DNA from: an uncultured Oscillospiraceae bacterium
GTDB taxonomy: Bacteria; Bacillota; Clostridia; Oscillospirales; Oscillospiraceae
DNA length: 51,940 nucleotides
Assembly: GCA_944387775.1 (NCBI GenBank)
Contig: CALXGE010000004.1
Coordinates: 1-51,940, forward strand
Reading direction: 5' to 3'
In this document: positions 23,162 through 31,568 of the stretch, piece after piece
Layout: each line of letters begins with the position of its first letter
Numbering within the stretch: the first letter of the stretch is position 1
The notes under the pieces: generated by a model
Databases searched by the model: none
Told to the model about the DNA's origin: nothing
Seen by the model: the letters and a program-made list of their open reading frames with translations, nothing else
Position numbers and translations under genes: made by a program

Positions 23162-25783
23162 TTATCGCCCGGAATCCAGGCTGATGGTATCCTCCGGCTG
23201 CTTCTCCAGCCGGTCTGCCAGATACAGGTAGTATCGGGCGGCGCCGTCCCTGGCATCCCGGTGGACAAGCTCCAAGAAAATGCGCTTGGCCCGGGAAAAA
23301 TCCCTTCCGTACAGAGCGTATACGCCTTCTGAAAAAAGTTGGCCGGTATCCTCCTTGCTTTTGCGGAGCTCATAGACATCGCCGTCAAAGATCTCGTAAA
23401 CCCGGACCAACTCGCCTCCCACGGTACACTTGCCCATATAGCGGCTGCCGTAGCCCTTTACTTTCCGGATGACGTTCTCGGTGCAAAGAATATTGGCCTC
23501 CAATCGTCCGCACAGAGTGATCAGATGCTTTGCTGCGGAAAAGCTGGAGGAGATGGAAATCGGCTCGATCTGGTTCTCATCCCCCACGATACCCAGCAAC
23601 ACATTGCCTTCGTCCAAAGCAATGTGGACCTCCACGGTAGGGCGGCCTTCCAGTTCCCGTTCCCGGTTGATTTCCATGACCTCCTGTTGTACCGCTACGG
23701 CAGTGCTCACTGCCGCAGCACTGCCCTCCTCGAAAACAGCGTCATAGCCGTTATAAGCGAAGTTGAACACCGCACCGTTCTTCTTGGTCACGATAGAGGC
23801 GGTGCGCTCAATGATCTCGTTGAGGTTGTCAAAGAGTTCCCGGCCGCTGCGTTCATACACCTGGGCAGGGAACTGGAACCAGAGCATCATAGCCGCCAGA
23901 TTCCGGTAAACAGAGGTGTGCTTATCCACCTCTTGGATGCTGGTTTTCTCCAGAAGAGAGATCACCCGCTCCGGTACAAAGCGCCGGTAGGACTGGGCAA
24001 GATCCATCTGCTCCCGGTCCACGTACCGCAGCGCCTCAGCCAGAGCGTTCACATCCTCCGTAAGGCTGGCAATCTCATCACCGCCGAAAGGTTCCAGCCG
24101 GACATACCGCTCCCCTGCTGCCAGCCGCTCCATACCCTCCAGGGCCTGGTGTACTCCCAAGGTGATACAGAAGAGGATCACCAGGAACATAAAAGTAAGA
24201 AGAGCCGCCAAGGCCGTAAGGCTCTCCACCATCCAGTGGTTAGCCGCCCGGCCATCCGCCAGCAGCGCAGTACCGCCCACATCCACTGCCAGCAGGGCGT
24301 CCCCTTGCAGGTAGTAGAGAAGGAACCGATCCTGCCCTCCCTGCGACTGTGTCCAGAACAGGGTCTCCCCTGATAGGAGCGCCTCTGCCCGGGTCCGGTC
24401 AAAGCCAGAGCAGAGCTCTCCTCGGATCCCCAAAGTATGGTTGGTGTTGCTGGCTGTCAAAGTCCATATTCCTGCCTCGGAGCGGGTATAGACCGACACA
24501 GCACTGTCCCGGTAGAGTTCTCCCTCTGCCCTGGCGAGGCTGTCTCCCAGTTCCTGCGGCAGTTCACTGTCGGTAAGATCATATTGCCGGAGATGGGCGG
24601 ATGCCAGGGCGCTCACAAGGGATGCCGCCTCCCGCTCCGCCGTCTGCCTGCTCGCAGGGGCAACCACTGTCCGCAGCAGCAGTCCCGCTCCCAAGGCGGC
24701 TGCCGCAGCCGCCAATACGCCCCAGCGCACCAGCAGCGGCAGTCGGAACTGGCGCTGCTCGCAGACCACATACCACACCGCCAGCGTCAGCAACACTACT
24801 CCCAAGGCAATGCCGCCCAGGGTCAGAATGCACTGCGCCGGTGAGGGGTACAGCATCCCCGTCAGATCCGATACCCCGCTCCCCCGGTCCAGCAGCAGGG
24901 AACCATCTTCCATCAGCAGCAGGGCATCTCCCTGCCGGGTGATCCACAGATCCGTACACCGATCCATGTCGTAGGCCTCTTTTTTTAGGTTCAGGATGGC
25001 ATAGGGCTGCCAATCCGTAAAGTCCGCATAATACACCTGCAGACCGGCCCCGTCCACATAGCAGAGGCCGGTGCCGGTCTGGGCCAGCTCTGTAATGAGC
25101 TCGCCATCTGTGAGGGAGATCCGCGCTCCCTCAGCAGTCACCAAAGCTTCCCGGGTAGCCAGCACCTGACTGCCGTCGGAGAGTGCCAGAGCAGCCAGCA
25201 GATTCTCCTGCTCTGCCTCCCCCACCTTTATGAGCCCGCTGCCGGTGTTGGTCCGCTGGTAAAATGTCACCACGTCTCCCTCCAGCAGAGCAAAGGTGAC
25301 GATCCCGTCCGCCTCAGAAAAACCAGACAGGCTTATGGATGCCATCTGTGTCTGGAGATTATCCCCCTCACAGCGCTCGCTGAGCAGCAGCTCTGCCTGC
25401 GTTCCTCTCTCGGTCACACGGTAGAGCTGCAGGCAGGGCTCCTCGTCGGTGCTATATACTCCCAGATATATTGCTCCGCCCGACGCCGGATAGAGCACCG
25501 CAGGCACGCAGGTCCGGGGCAAGGTATCCGCACTCAGATACCAGCGGGCCGTCCGGTTCCCCGACTGGTCCCCCAGCACCAATATAAGGTCCTCCCCGTC
25601 CCGCCCCAGTACGTAGATCTGTCCCGCGCCATCATCAGCGGCCAGCAGATAGTCCCCAGATCCCCGTCCGGTGCGCAGCACGGAGAGGCACTGACTTCCT
25701 ACCTCCCAGAACAGGAGGGTCGCTGCAGCACCCAGCAGGAGCAGGGTACACAAAAATACTCCCCATTGCTTCACCCGTCTCAA
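23162..25783 (-). CDS. HAMP-linked class III nucleotidyl cyclase-like receptor, active site degenerate
   Basis: 873 residues from a TTG at 25783 (TTGA overlap with the preceding gene, six bases after GAGAGGGGG). Membrane spans lie at about 7-30, 316-338, 351-372 and 519-545. The first external domain is beta-rich, perhaps a propeller; the second is a short sensor. HAMP (about 548-605) leads to a class III cyclase-like domain (about 610-810) and a short helical C-terminus. The two metal-binding aspartates of cyclases are missing: the F-x-D-I strand reads LAAMMLWFQF (about 631-640) and the F-x-G-D strand reads FAYNGYDAVFE (about 675). It should not make cAMP or cGMP and is probably a receptor-like scaffold that dimerises on signal. 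Confidence 0.8.
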   Translation of the reverse strand: MRRVKQWGVFLCTLLLLGAAATLLFWEVGSQCLSVLRTGRGSGDYLLAADDGAGQIYVLGRDGEDLILVLGDQSGNRTARWYLSADTLPRTCVPAVLYPASGGAIYLGVYSTDEEPCLQLYRVTERGTQAELLLSERCEGDNLQTQMASISLSGFSEADGIVTFALLEGDVVTFYQRTNTGSGLIKVGEAEQENLLAALALSDGSQVLATREALVTAEGARISLTDGELITELAQTGTGLCYVDGAGLQVYYADFTDWQPYAILNLKKEAYDMDRCTDLWITRQGDALLLMEDGSLLLDRGSGVSDLTGMLYPSPAQCILTLGGIALGVVLLTLAVWYVVCEQRQFRLPLLVRWGVLAAAAAALGAGLLLRTVVAPASRQTAEREAASLVSALASAHLRQYDLTDSELPQELGDSLARAEGELYRDSAVSVYTRSEAGIWTLTASNTNHTLGIRGELCSGFDRTRAEALLSGETLFWTQSQGGQDRFLLYYLQGDALLAVDVGGTALLADGRAANHWMVESLTALAALLTFMFLVILFCITLGVHQALEGMERLAAGERYVRLEPFGGDEIASLTEDVNALAEALRYVDREQMDLAQSYRRFVPERVISLLEKTSIQEVDKHTSVYRNLAAMMLWFQFPAQVYERSGRELFDNLNEIIERTASIVTKKNGAVFNFAYNGYDAVFEEGSAAAVSTAVAVQQEVMEINRERELEGRPTVEVHIALDEGNVLLGIVGDENQIEPISISSSFSAAKHLITLCGRLEANILCTENVIRKVKGYGSRYMGKCTVGGELVRVYEIFDGDVYELRKSKEDTGQLFSEGVYALYGRDFSRAKRIFLELVHRDARDGAARYYLYLADRLEKQPEDTISLDSGR

Positions 25784-26520
25784 CGCGATCCCCCTCTCTT
25801 CCTCCGGGCACCCCATCGTCTGAGGCGCCCCACCAGCAGGGAACACCAGCGGCGGACAAAATTCTTCTTCTCCAGGGCCTCATAGGCCCCGCGAATCCGC
25901 TTCTCCCAGCTGCGCCAAAGGGCATAAAACTGGACGGGACCAAGGCAGCTGCCTCGATCCAGCTCATCGAGAAACTCCAGCTCCTCCCGGGGAGAGGACA
26001 GCCGGGGGCGCAGAATCTTACGGATCTGATCCCCTGCCAGATAGGCTGCTTCCCGAAAATTCATTTCCTCCATAGGAACCAGGTGGAACCGCAGCGCGAT
26101 CTTTCGGTCCAGCCGGTCTACCAGCACATTTTCCGAAAGCAGCAGGGCGCAAGCCGCCTCCGCCGGCAGATCCGAGAGGTTCAGAACCTCCCGGCACAGC
26201 TGTCCGGCGTAGTATAGCCGGTCCCGCCAGCTGTGGTCGTCTCCCAGATAAAACACCTGGTCAATGGGCGTACCGCTGCAGTCCCGGAACACAGCCACCA
26301 GGCTCTCCCCCTCCAGAAACATGGCTTGAAAGGCAGCGCAGCCCTTCAGATGATCGAAGCAGGGCAAATACCGGCGCAGGAGGGGGCCCTCGTACAGGTT
26401 CAGAAGGCAGCTGCCGGTCTCCCGGTCCAGGATATCCACAGCCTCCGCGAAGGCGTAGTCCTCCCGGCTGTCGATCACCCGTACCACTTTATATCGTTCC
26501 CGTACCAGCAGGGCGTCCAC
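25780..26520 (-). CDS. Kinase-like (pseudokinase) protein
   Basis: 246 residues from a GTG after GAGGAGGGG. The N-terminal half has the look of a protein-kinase N-lobe (RYKVVRVIDSREDYAFAEAVD, then a strand LLNLYEG). Residues about 125-147 resemble a catalytic loop and the DFG region, with ENVLVD and IALRFHL in the right spacing, but the catalytic Asp is replaced by Leu and the DFG Asp by Arg. The C-terminus is strongly basic (RRWGARRKRGG). It would be a soluble pseudokinase that binds the membrane or partner proteins, with its end overlapping the cyclase-like gene. The fold assignment is from motif spacing only and needs a structure prediction. Confidence 0.5.
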   Translation of the reverse strand: MDALLVRERYKVVRVIDSREDYAFAEAVDILDRETGSCLLNLYEGPLLRRYLPCFDHLKGCAAFQAMFLEGESLVAVFRDCSGTPIDQVFYLGDDHSWRDRLYYAGQLCREVLNLSDLPAEAACALLLSENVLVDRLDRKIALRFHLVPMEEMNFREAAYLAGDQIRKILRPRLSSPREELEFLDELDRGSCLGPVQFYALWRSWEKRIRGAYEALEKKNFVRRWCSLLVGRLRRWGARRKRGGSR

Positions 26521-26557
26521 GTGCTCCCCTCCTCTTCTCAGACCCAGCGGTCCTCGC

Positions 26558-28336
26558 TTACTCTACAATAACAAAGGCGCTGGCCGTCACCGACTCATCC
26601 GCTCCGGACACCGCAGTGATCTCATAGGTACCCGGCAGCTCCGGCGCCTGGTATAGGCCGTTGTGGTCAATTACGCCGCCGTTTTCTTCTTTGACGCGCC
26701 ACACCACGCTCTTATCCTCGGAGCCCACCACATCCGCCTGGAACTGCAGCTTCTCCCGGCAGCCCAGCCGGGAAAATTCCGGCGTCACCGACAGGCTCGC
26801 CCGGCGCTGGGACAGAATGCGGCTGGTATCCCGCTCCGGTTTCTGAGCAAAGTAATGGACCCGGATGAAGTTTCCGTCTACCGTATCATGGAGCCACAGG
26901 CCGATCTGCATGGTTCCCCGTTCGGGATACACCACAGCCGCCGCCTCCACCCAGGGAGGCGCTACCTTGGAGGACTTATGCCGAAACACCTCGCTGTTTC
27001 CGGAAATCAGCGCGGTCTCCTGCCGTCCCCGGTCCATAAACTCCACACTCAGCCGCACATCCACCGCCCCGGCACCCAGCCCATGGGCGATCTCCTGGGA
27101 AAACACCCGGCTATTCACCCGGATGCCGCCGGGCATGGTCATATCCACGGTGCCGTGGACCACAGCATAGTCGTACTGCTCCGGTGAAGGAATACCGAAA
27201 TCCAGATGCAGGGCCCCGGAGGAGGGCTGGTAGACAGCCTTTACATCCGGCTTCTGCCAGTACTCCAGACTGCGCACAGAAGTGGTCACCGTCATATCTC
27301 CGGAGCCATTTCCCTTGGCGCTGCTCTCTCCTTTCACCGCCTGCTGGAAGGGCAGACTGGTGACACCGGAAATAAACACGCTGCCGGCAGAGTGAATCAG
27401 CTCCAGCTTGGCAAGATACAGGGGAAGGTCCTGCCCTCGGAGGTGCTGACTGAGATCGTCCTGCCGCAGGCGGCGCAGGCGACACGCCTCCTGGCTGCGG
27501 CAGAGATGAACAGCAGCTCCCAGCTCCAGATAGTTCTTATAGTGGTGGCTGCCCAGCTCCACGTTCAGCTCGCAGCCCCCGGGAAACAGCCGGCTGTCCA
27601 CATCGCTGAGGGACCTGGCCCGCAGCGGGAAGTCCACCGTGTACACACACCGTTTCTCCTCCCGGCTCTCCCGCCAGCTTAGGCGCAGCCGTCCGTTATC
27701 GCTCTCCACAAAGTTGTTCTCTCCCTCCAGGGAGAACTGCACCGGCGGCGTCTTTTCGTTCTTCACCACCAGCATCTGTGCCTGAAATTCCTCTCCGGCA
27801 CACAGGACGGTAGGCAGAGACAGCACCAGGATCAGCTCGTCGCTCTGATAGAGCACAGACACGTTCTCCCGCCCCGCCGTCTCCAGCAGGCTCTGGTAAG
27901 CGGGGGGCTCCGTGGTGAGGAACAGCCGGTACCCCTCCCGTGTCAGATCAAACTGCCGCTGGGCTCCCATTTCCGCCCCTGTAGCATTTACCGGCTCCAC
28001 ATCCTCCTCCCCATAGGAGAGGCACAGATAGGCATCCTGCCTGCCCTTGAGGGTCTCCTGTCCTTCCAGCATGGGAAGCTTGCGAAAAATAGGCTCCGGC
28101 AGGATAATCTCCCGGCCCTGGTAATCCAGGGCCATGCCGCTTTCAATCATCAGGGTGGACTCGTCGCTGGCGGTGACCCCCAGGCCACACACCACGCCGG
28201 CACCATGGAGCAGACGGTTGAGCAGCTCCCGTTTGGTGCAGTGGTACCGCTGCTCCACCTCAAAGTCCCTCACGGTGAGCAGCTTTCCGTAAAAATATCG
28301 GTTGCGCTCAAAGGGGAAAGAAAAGGCATTATTCAT
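26558..28336 (-). CDS. eCIS baseplate accessory or fibre protein with Ig-like C-terminus
   Basis: 592 residues from the ATG at 28336 after GGAGGAG, overlapping the end of the upstream gene by eight bases. The N-terminal motif (FERNRYFYGKLLTVRDFEVE, then HCTKRELLNRLLHGAGVVCGL) is characteristic of proteins found next to the tail-protein-I gene in many eCIS clusters. The middle is beta-rich. The last 80 residues form a bacterial Ig-like domain (SVVWRVKEENGGVIDHNGLYQAP, then GTYEITAVSG). The gene stands where afp13 (tail fibre) stands in Afp, after the two gpJ-like proteins. An adaptor or target-binding fibre is the likely role; the target is unknown. Confidence 0.75.
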   Translation of the reverse strand: MNNAFSFPFERNRYFYGKLLTVRDFEVEQRYHCTKRELLNRLLHGAGVVCGLGVTASDESTLMIESGMALDYQGREIILPEPIFRKLPMLEGQETLKGRQDAYLCLSYGEEDVEPVNATGAEMGAQRQFDLTREGYRLFLTTEPPAYQSLLETAGRENVSVLYQSDELILVLSLPTVLCAGEEFQAQMLVVKNEKTPPVQFSLEGENNFVESDNGRLRLSWRESREEKRCVYTVDFPLRARSLSDVDSRLFPGGCELNVELGSHHYKNYLELGAAVHLCRSQEACRLRRLRQDDLSQHLRGQDLPLYLAKLELIHSAGSVFISGVTSLPFQQAVKGESSAKGNGSGDMTVTTSVRSLEYWQKPDVKAVYQPSSGALHLDFGIPSPEQYDYAVVHGTVDMTMPGGIRVNSRVFSQEIAHGLGAGAVDVRLSVEFMDRGRQETALISGNSEVFRHKSSKVAPPWVEAAAVVYPERGTMQIGLWLHDTVDGNFIRVHYFAQKPERDTSRILSQRRASLSVTPEFSRLGCREKLQFQADVVGSEDKSVVWRVKEENGGVIDHNGLYQAPELPGTYEITAVSGADESVTASAFVIVE

Positions 28337-29435
28337 GGTTGGCTCCTCCAATTGTGGTATCGTAGTGGATGGTGGCCTGTTCGTCGATGACTGCCGGCAC
28401 ATATCCTCCAATCCGGGTATTGATGCCAAGATAGGTGTGCCAGTCCAGCTGGATACAGGGTTTGAGCTGGATCATCTGCATGGTCATTCCGGCAGGGATA
28501 ACCGCCTCCATGTCCCGCTGGAACTGCTCACGTTCCTTCTGACTGGAAAAGGTGTCCTCCGGCAGCAGCACAAAAAACCGGTAAGGATCTTCTCCGTACA
28601 GCCGCCGGTAGAGAACCGGATCCCAGCAATCCGGCCGGTTGGGAAACACCTGGAAAGGTTCAATAAGGATGGGATCCCGGCCGGTAAGGCGGCGGATGCT
28701 CCGCCGCACCCCCTCTACTGTGTAGAGGTCCTCGTAGTCCGGCAGGGCGGTACGGATCCGCTCCCGCAGCTTCCGCCCATCGCCGTCCTGCTCCACACAT
28801 ACCCAGCCAGCCAGATACCGCAGCAGGTCTCCTTCGGCATACTGGTAATCCATCTGCCCCGGGAGGGTATCGATGCAGCGGTCCATGTCGGCATACATAC
28901 TGTCAAATATGGAGAGGAAACGGCGCGTGAAGTCCTCTCCCTGGTAGATGGCGGGAAGATAGTCCGTCATGTGGTCTCCCCGCATCCACAGCCGCAGACG
29001 CCGGATTGCCGGAGCCTTTGTACCCGTGGCCGTCAGTTCCAGCATGAGCCACAGGTAGCGCCCTGTACAGGAGAGCAGGCACTCCCCATTCCCAGACACA
29101 GGGGGGCCGAATATCTCCTGCAAAGCAGGCATCGGGTCGCCTGTCAGAGAGCGGATTCCCTGGTCCAGGTCTGGCCATTCGCCCCACTGGCGGGTATCCG
29201 CCGCTCTGGCGTACACCCGCAGGGCGGTGTCCGGCGGCAGTACCGCCTCCACCTCCGCCCGGCCCCAGCAAAAGCCCTTTTCGCCGCTATCTACCGCTCC
29301 CAGGCAATAGACACCGGTGGAGGACCGCTCCGGGTCCAGACGCAGGCCGTCTTCCCAGGGCTCCACCTGGTGGAACCATCCGTTCATCCACTGCTCCGCA
29401 CAGCAGAAAATCATTTGTGTCTGAATCGGTTCCAT
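28329..29435 (-). CDS. Phage tail protein I-like baseplate protein
   Basis: 368 residues, ATG after AAAGGAGGGAGCGGAGCG. Residues about 160-340 match the tail protein domain of eCIS/P2 I type (HMTDYLPAIYQGEDFTRRFL, then DLLRYLAGWV and GVRRSIRRLTGRDP). The first 150 residues are a beta-rich extension (RAEVEAVLPPDTALRVYARA). Tail protein I is part of the baseplate wedge and links the J proteins to the fibres. The gene lies 27 bases after the smaller gpJ-like gene and overlaps the fibre/accessory gene. Confidence 0.85.
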   Translation of the reverse strand: MEPIQTQMIFCCAEQWMNGWFHQVEPWEDGLRLDPERSSTGVYCLGAVDSGEKGFCWGRAEVEAVLPPDTALRVYARAADTRQWGEWPDLDQGIRSLTGDPMPALQEIFGPPVSGNGECLLSCTGRYLWLMLELTATGTKAPAIRRLRLWMRGDHMTDYLPAIYQGEDFTRRFLSIFDSMYADMDRCIDTLPGQMDYQYAEGDLLRYLAGWVCVEQDGDGRKLRERIRTALPDYEDLYTVEGVRRSIRRLTGRDPILIEPFQVFPNRPDCWDPVLYRRLYGEDPYRFFVLLPEDTFSSQKEREQFQRDMEAVIPAGMTMQMIQLKPCIQLDWHTYLGINTRIGGYVPAVIDEQATIHYDTTIGGANHE

Positions 29436-29462
29436 CGCTCCGCTCCCTCCTTTCCTATATGA

Positions 29463-31562
29463 TCAGCGAGCGCTCCCCCGCTCCGGAGTCTGTTCTACCC
29501 GGAGCCTTCCCAGCCATGGAATGGCTCTGAGCGGCAGACGGATATCCCCCTCCTCGGTCTGATAGCAACCGGAACCGACCGCCCGCAGCGTCAGTTTCCG
29601 GACCTGCAGCACACCGGGGAGCGCCTGAGCCAGGGTCCAGGCCTCTCCTGCAAGGAGTGTTCCGCCAATGCCAGCCTCTGTCAGCCAGCAGGACAGCCGC
29701 TCCCGCAGCTGATCCGCCGCATCTTTCGTGCCACCCCGCAGTATAACGTCCGCTTCAATTTCCACATATACGGGCGGCACCACCTTCACCTGTATGCCGA
29801 TGGGCCGCACCGCATCCATCTGCCGCTGCACCGCCGCCAGGAACCGCCGGTCAGGCAGGGGGCGCTGCCCCACTCCCGCCGGCACCGCCACTACCGTCAC
29901 CACCGGCAGACGGCTGACACCGGTGGGCTCATCGGGATCGTAGGCGGGCAGCGCTTTGGCCGCCGCCACCCTGAGCCCCGGCGTCTCCTTCGCCAGGCGT
30001 TCATAATCGGCGGCGGAGACACATTTCCGGGTGGTACTCAGCTCCTTCAGAAGCCGCGCCTGGGCCTGAACCGCCGTTTCCCGATCCCGGCCACCCCGGG
30101 CCGCCTGGCTGCGGACCATCCTGCCATCCTCCCGGAAGGTCAGCTGCGTCCCGCTTGGTATATTTCCTCCCGCACCATAGGTAAGGGTGAGATCGGCTAT
30201 CAGTACCGCTCCCTCTCCCCGCTGGAGAAGAGCGCCGTGCTCTCCGTCTCCGAAGGTAATCGTCTCCCGTACCGGATCATATGTGAACACCCGGTCCCGG
30301 GGTCCACAGGCGTACAGATCGTCCACACACCGCCAGAGGGCGGGGCGGATCTTTCCATCCCGCTCCAGGGTGTTGCACAGCAGCACAAATGACTCTGTCA
30401 GAGCAGTGCGCCCCTCCAAATCCAGAAAGAAGGTCTCACCGGGAAGCCCCTTGGCATCAAAGAGCAGGCGGCTGCTCCGCGCTCCATTGAGAGCCACTAT
30501 CATTATATTTTCCGCCTCGTCCTGGACAGCAGAAGAGGTATCCACCTGGAAAAGGCGTCCCGCCTCTGTGGCGGCGGCCTGCCAGTGACCGGTCTGTTCC
30601 CAGCCCTCCGCTGTGCGTACAAAGGCAGCCAGATCGCCGTCCCGGGCCAGGGCGTCCTCCAGGCACACTGTCCAGTCCTTCCGGGCCGGAGCGCAGAAGG
30701 TATAGCGCCGCGCCCAGGTCTCTTGCTGAAGTGCCGGCCACCGCAAGGCGGATAGCCCGGACAGCCGTACCCGCTCCTCACATCCCGGGTCCTCCAAGGT
30801 GAGAACCAGCCAGTGGAGGCCCTTCTCTCCGGCAGGCCACTCGCCCTCCGCCCGGAGAGTCACATATCCACTGACACTGAGGCCGTGGGTCTCATCGCGG
30901 AGCAGGAGGGTATTCCCTGCCCCCTGGCAGGTCCAGCGAATCACACGGGGAACCTGATCCGAAGAGGAAAAGGGATTTCGGGCCGGATCTGCAGGGGATT
31001 CCACGTCAAACCACAGCCGGAGATCACCTTCTCCCAGCAGGGAAAAGCCTATGTACAGCTGGGCTGGAGTATCCTCCTCCCCAAAGGGCTGGAAGGTGAT
31101 CCGCCGGTTCTCCAGCAGCTCTCCCACATCCATCCGACGCTCCCTCTGAACCACCTGGATCCGGCGGATTACCGGCAGGCTTTCCGGCACCGGCCATGCA
31201 AGCTCAAAGGGGACCCCCTCCCCGGTAGTCAGGCCTGCACCTGCCAGACGGAAGGGCTCCTCCGCGCTCAGTTCCACCGTGCACCGGGCCGGACAGGCAG
31301 GCAGGCAGATCACTCCCGCCAGCTTCAGCAGCTTCCACCGCAGTTCGTCGGTGAACTGGTTCATATGGTACTGCTGTATCTCCTTGTACCAGGCCATCAG
31401 CTCCAGGATGGTAATGCCCGGGTCGTGGGCGTTGTGATCGGTCCAGGCAGGGCACAGCCAGGGCAGACGTCCTTTTGCCGCCTTTACGATCTCCTCATAG
31501 GTCTGGTCATCCAGATTCCGGGCGTGCAGCACAGGCTGTTCCCTCCCTTCCGTCGCTTTCAT
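29463..31562 (-). CDS. Baseplate wedge protein, gpJ-like (Afp11/12 family), smaller copy
   Basis: 699 residues. The N-terminus carries the eCIS J-protein signature (LPWLCPAWTDHNAHDPGITILELMAWYKEIQQY), closely related to the Baseplate_J group. The C-terminal third (DYERLAKETPGLRVAAAKAL, then VVPPVYVEIEADVILRGGTKD) is the conserved J core that packs around the hub. The start lies seven bases after the stop of the larger J gene with GGAG upstream. It corresponds to the wedge protein that contacts the sheath and holds the baseplate in the primed state. Confidence 0.88.
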   Translation of the reverse strand: MKATEGREQPVLHARNLDDQTYEEIVKAAKGRLPWLCPAWTDHNAHDPGITILELMAWYKEIQQYHMNQFTDELRWKLLKLAGVICLPACPARCTVELSAEEPFRLAGAGLTTGEGVPFELAWPVPESLPVIRRIQVVQRERRMDVGELLENRRITFQPFGEEDTPAQLYIGFSLLGEGDLRLWFDVESPADPARNPFSSSDQVPRVIRWTCQGAGNTLLLRDETHGLSVSGYVTLRAEGEWPAGEKGLHWLVLTLEDPGCEERVRLSGLSALRWPALQQETWARRYTFCAPARKDWTVCLEDALARDGDLAAFVRTAEGWEQTGHWQAAATEAGRLFQVDTSSAVQDEAENIMIVALNGARSSRLLFDAKGLPGETFFLDLEGRTALTESFVLLCNTLERDGKIRPALWRCVDDLYACGPRDRVFTYDPVRETITFGDGEHGALLQRGEGAVLIADLTLTYGAGGNIPSGTQLTFREDGRMVRSQAARGGRDRETAVQAQARLLKELSTTRKCVSAADYERLAKETPGLRVAAAKALPAYDPDEPTGVSRLPVVTVVAVPAGVGQRPLPDRRFLAAVQRQMDAVRPIGIQVKVVPPVYVEIEADVILRGGTKDAADQLRERLSCWLTEAGIGGTLLAGEAWTLAQALPGVLQVRKLTLRAVGSGCYQTEEGDIRLPLRAIPWLGRLRVEQTPERGSAR

Positions 31563-31568
31563 ATGTCA

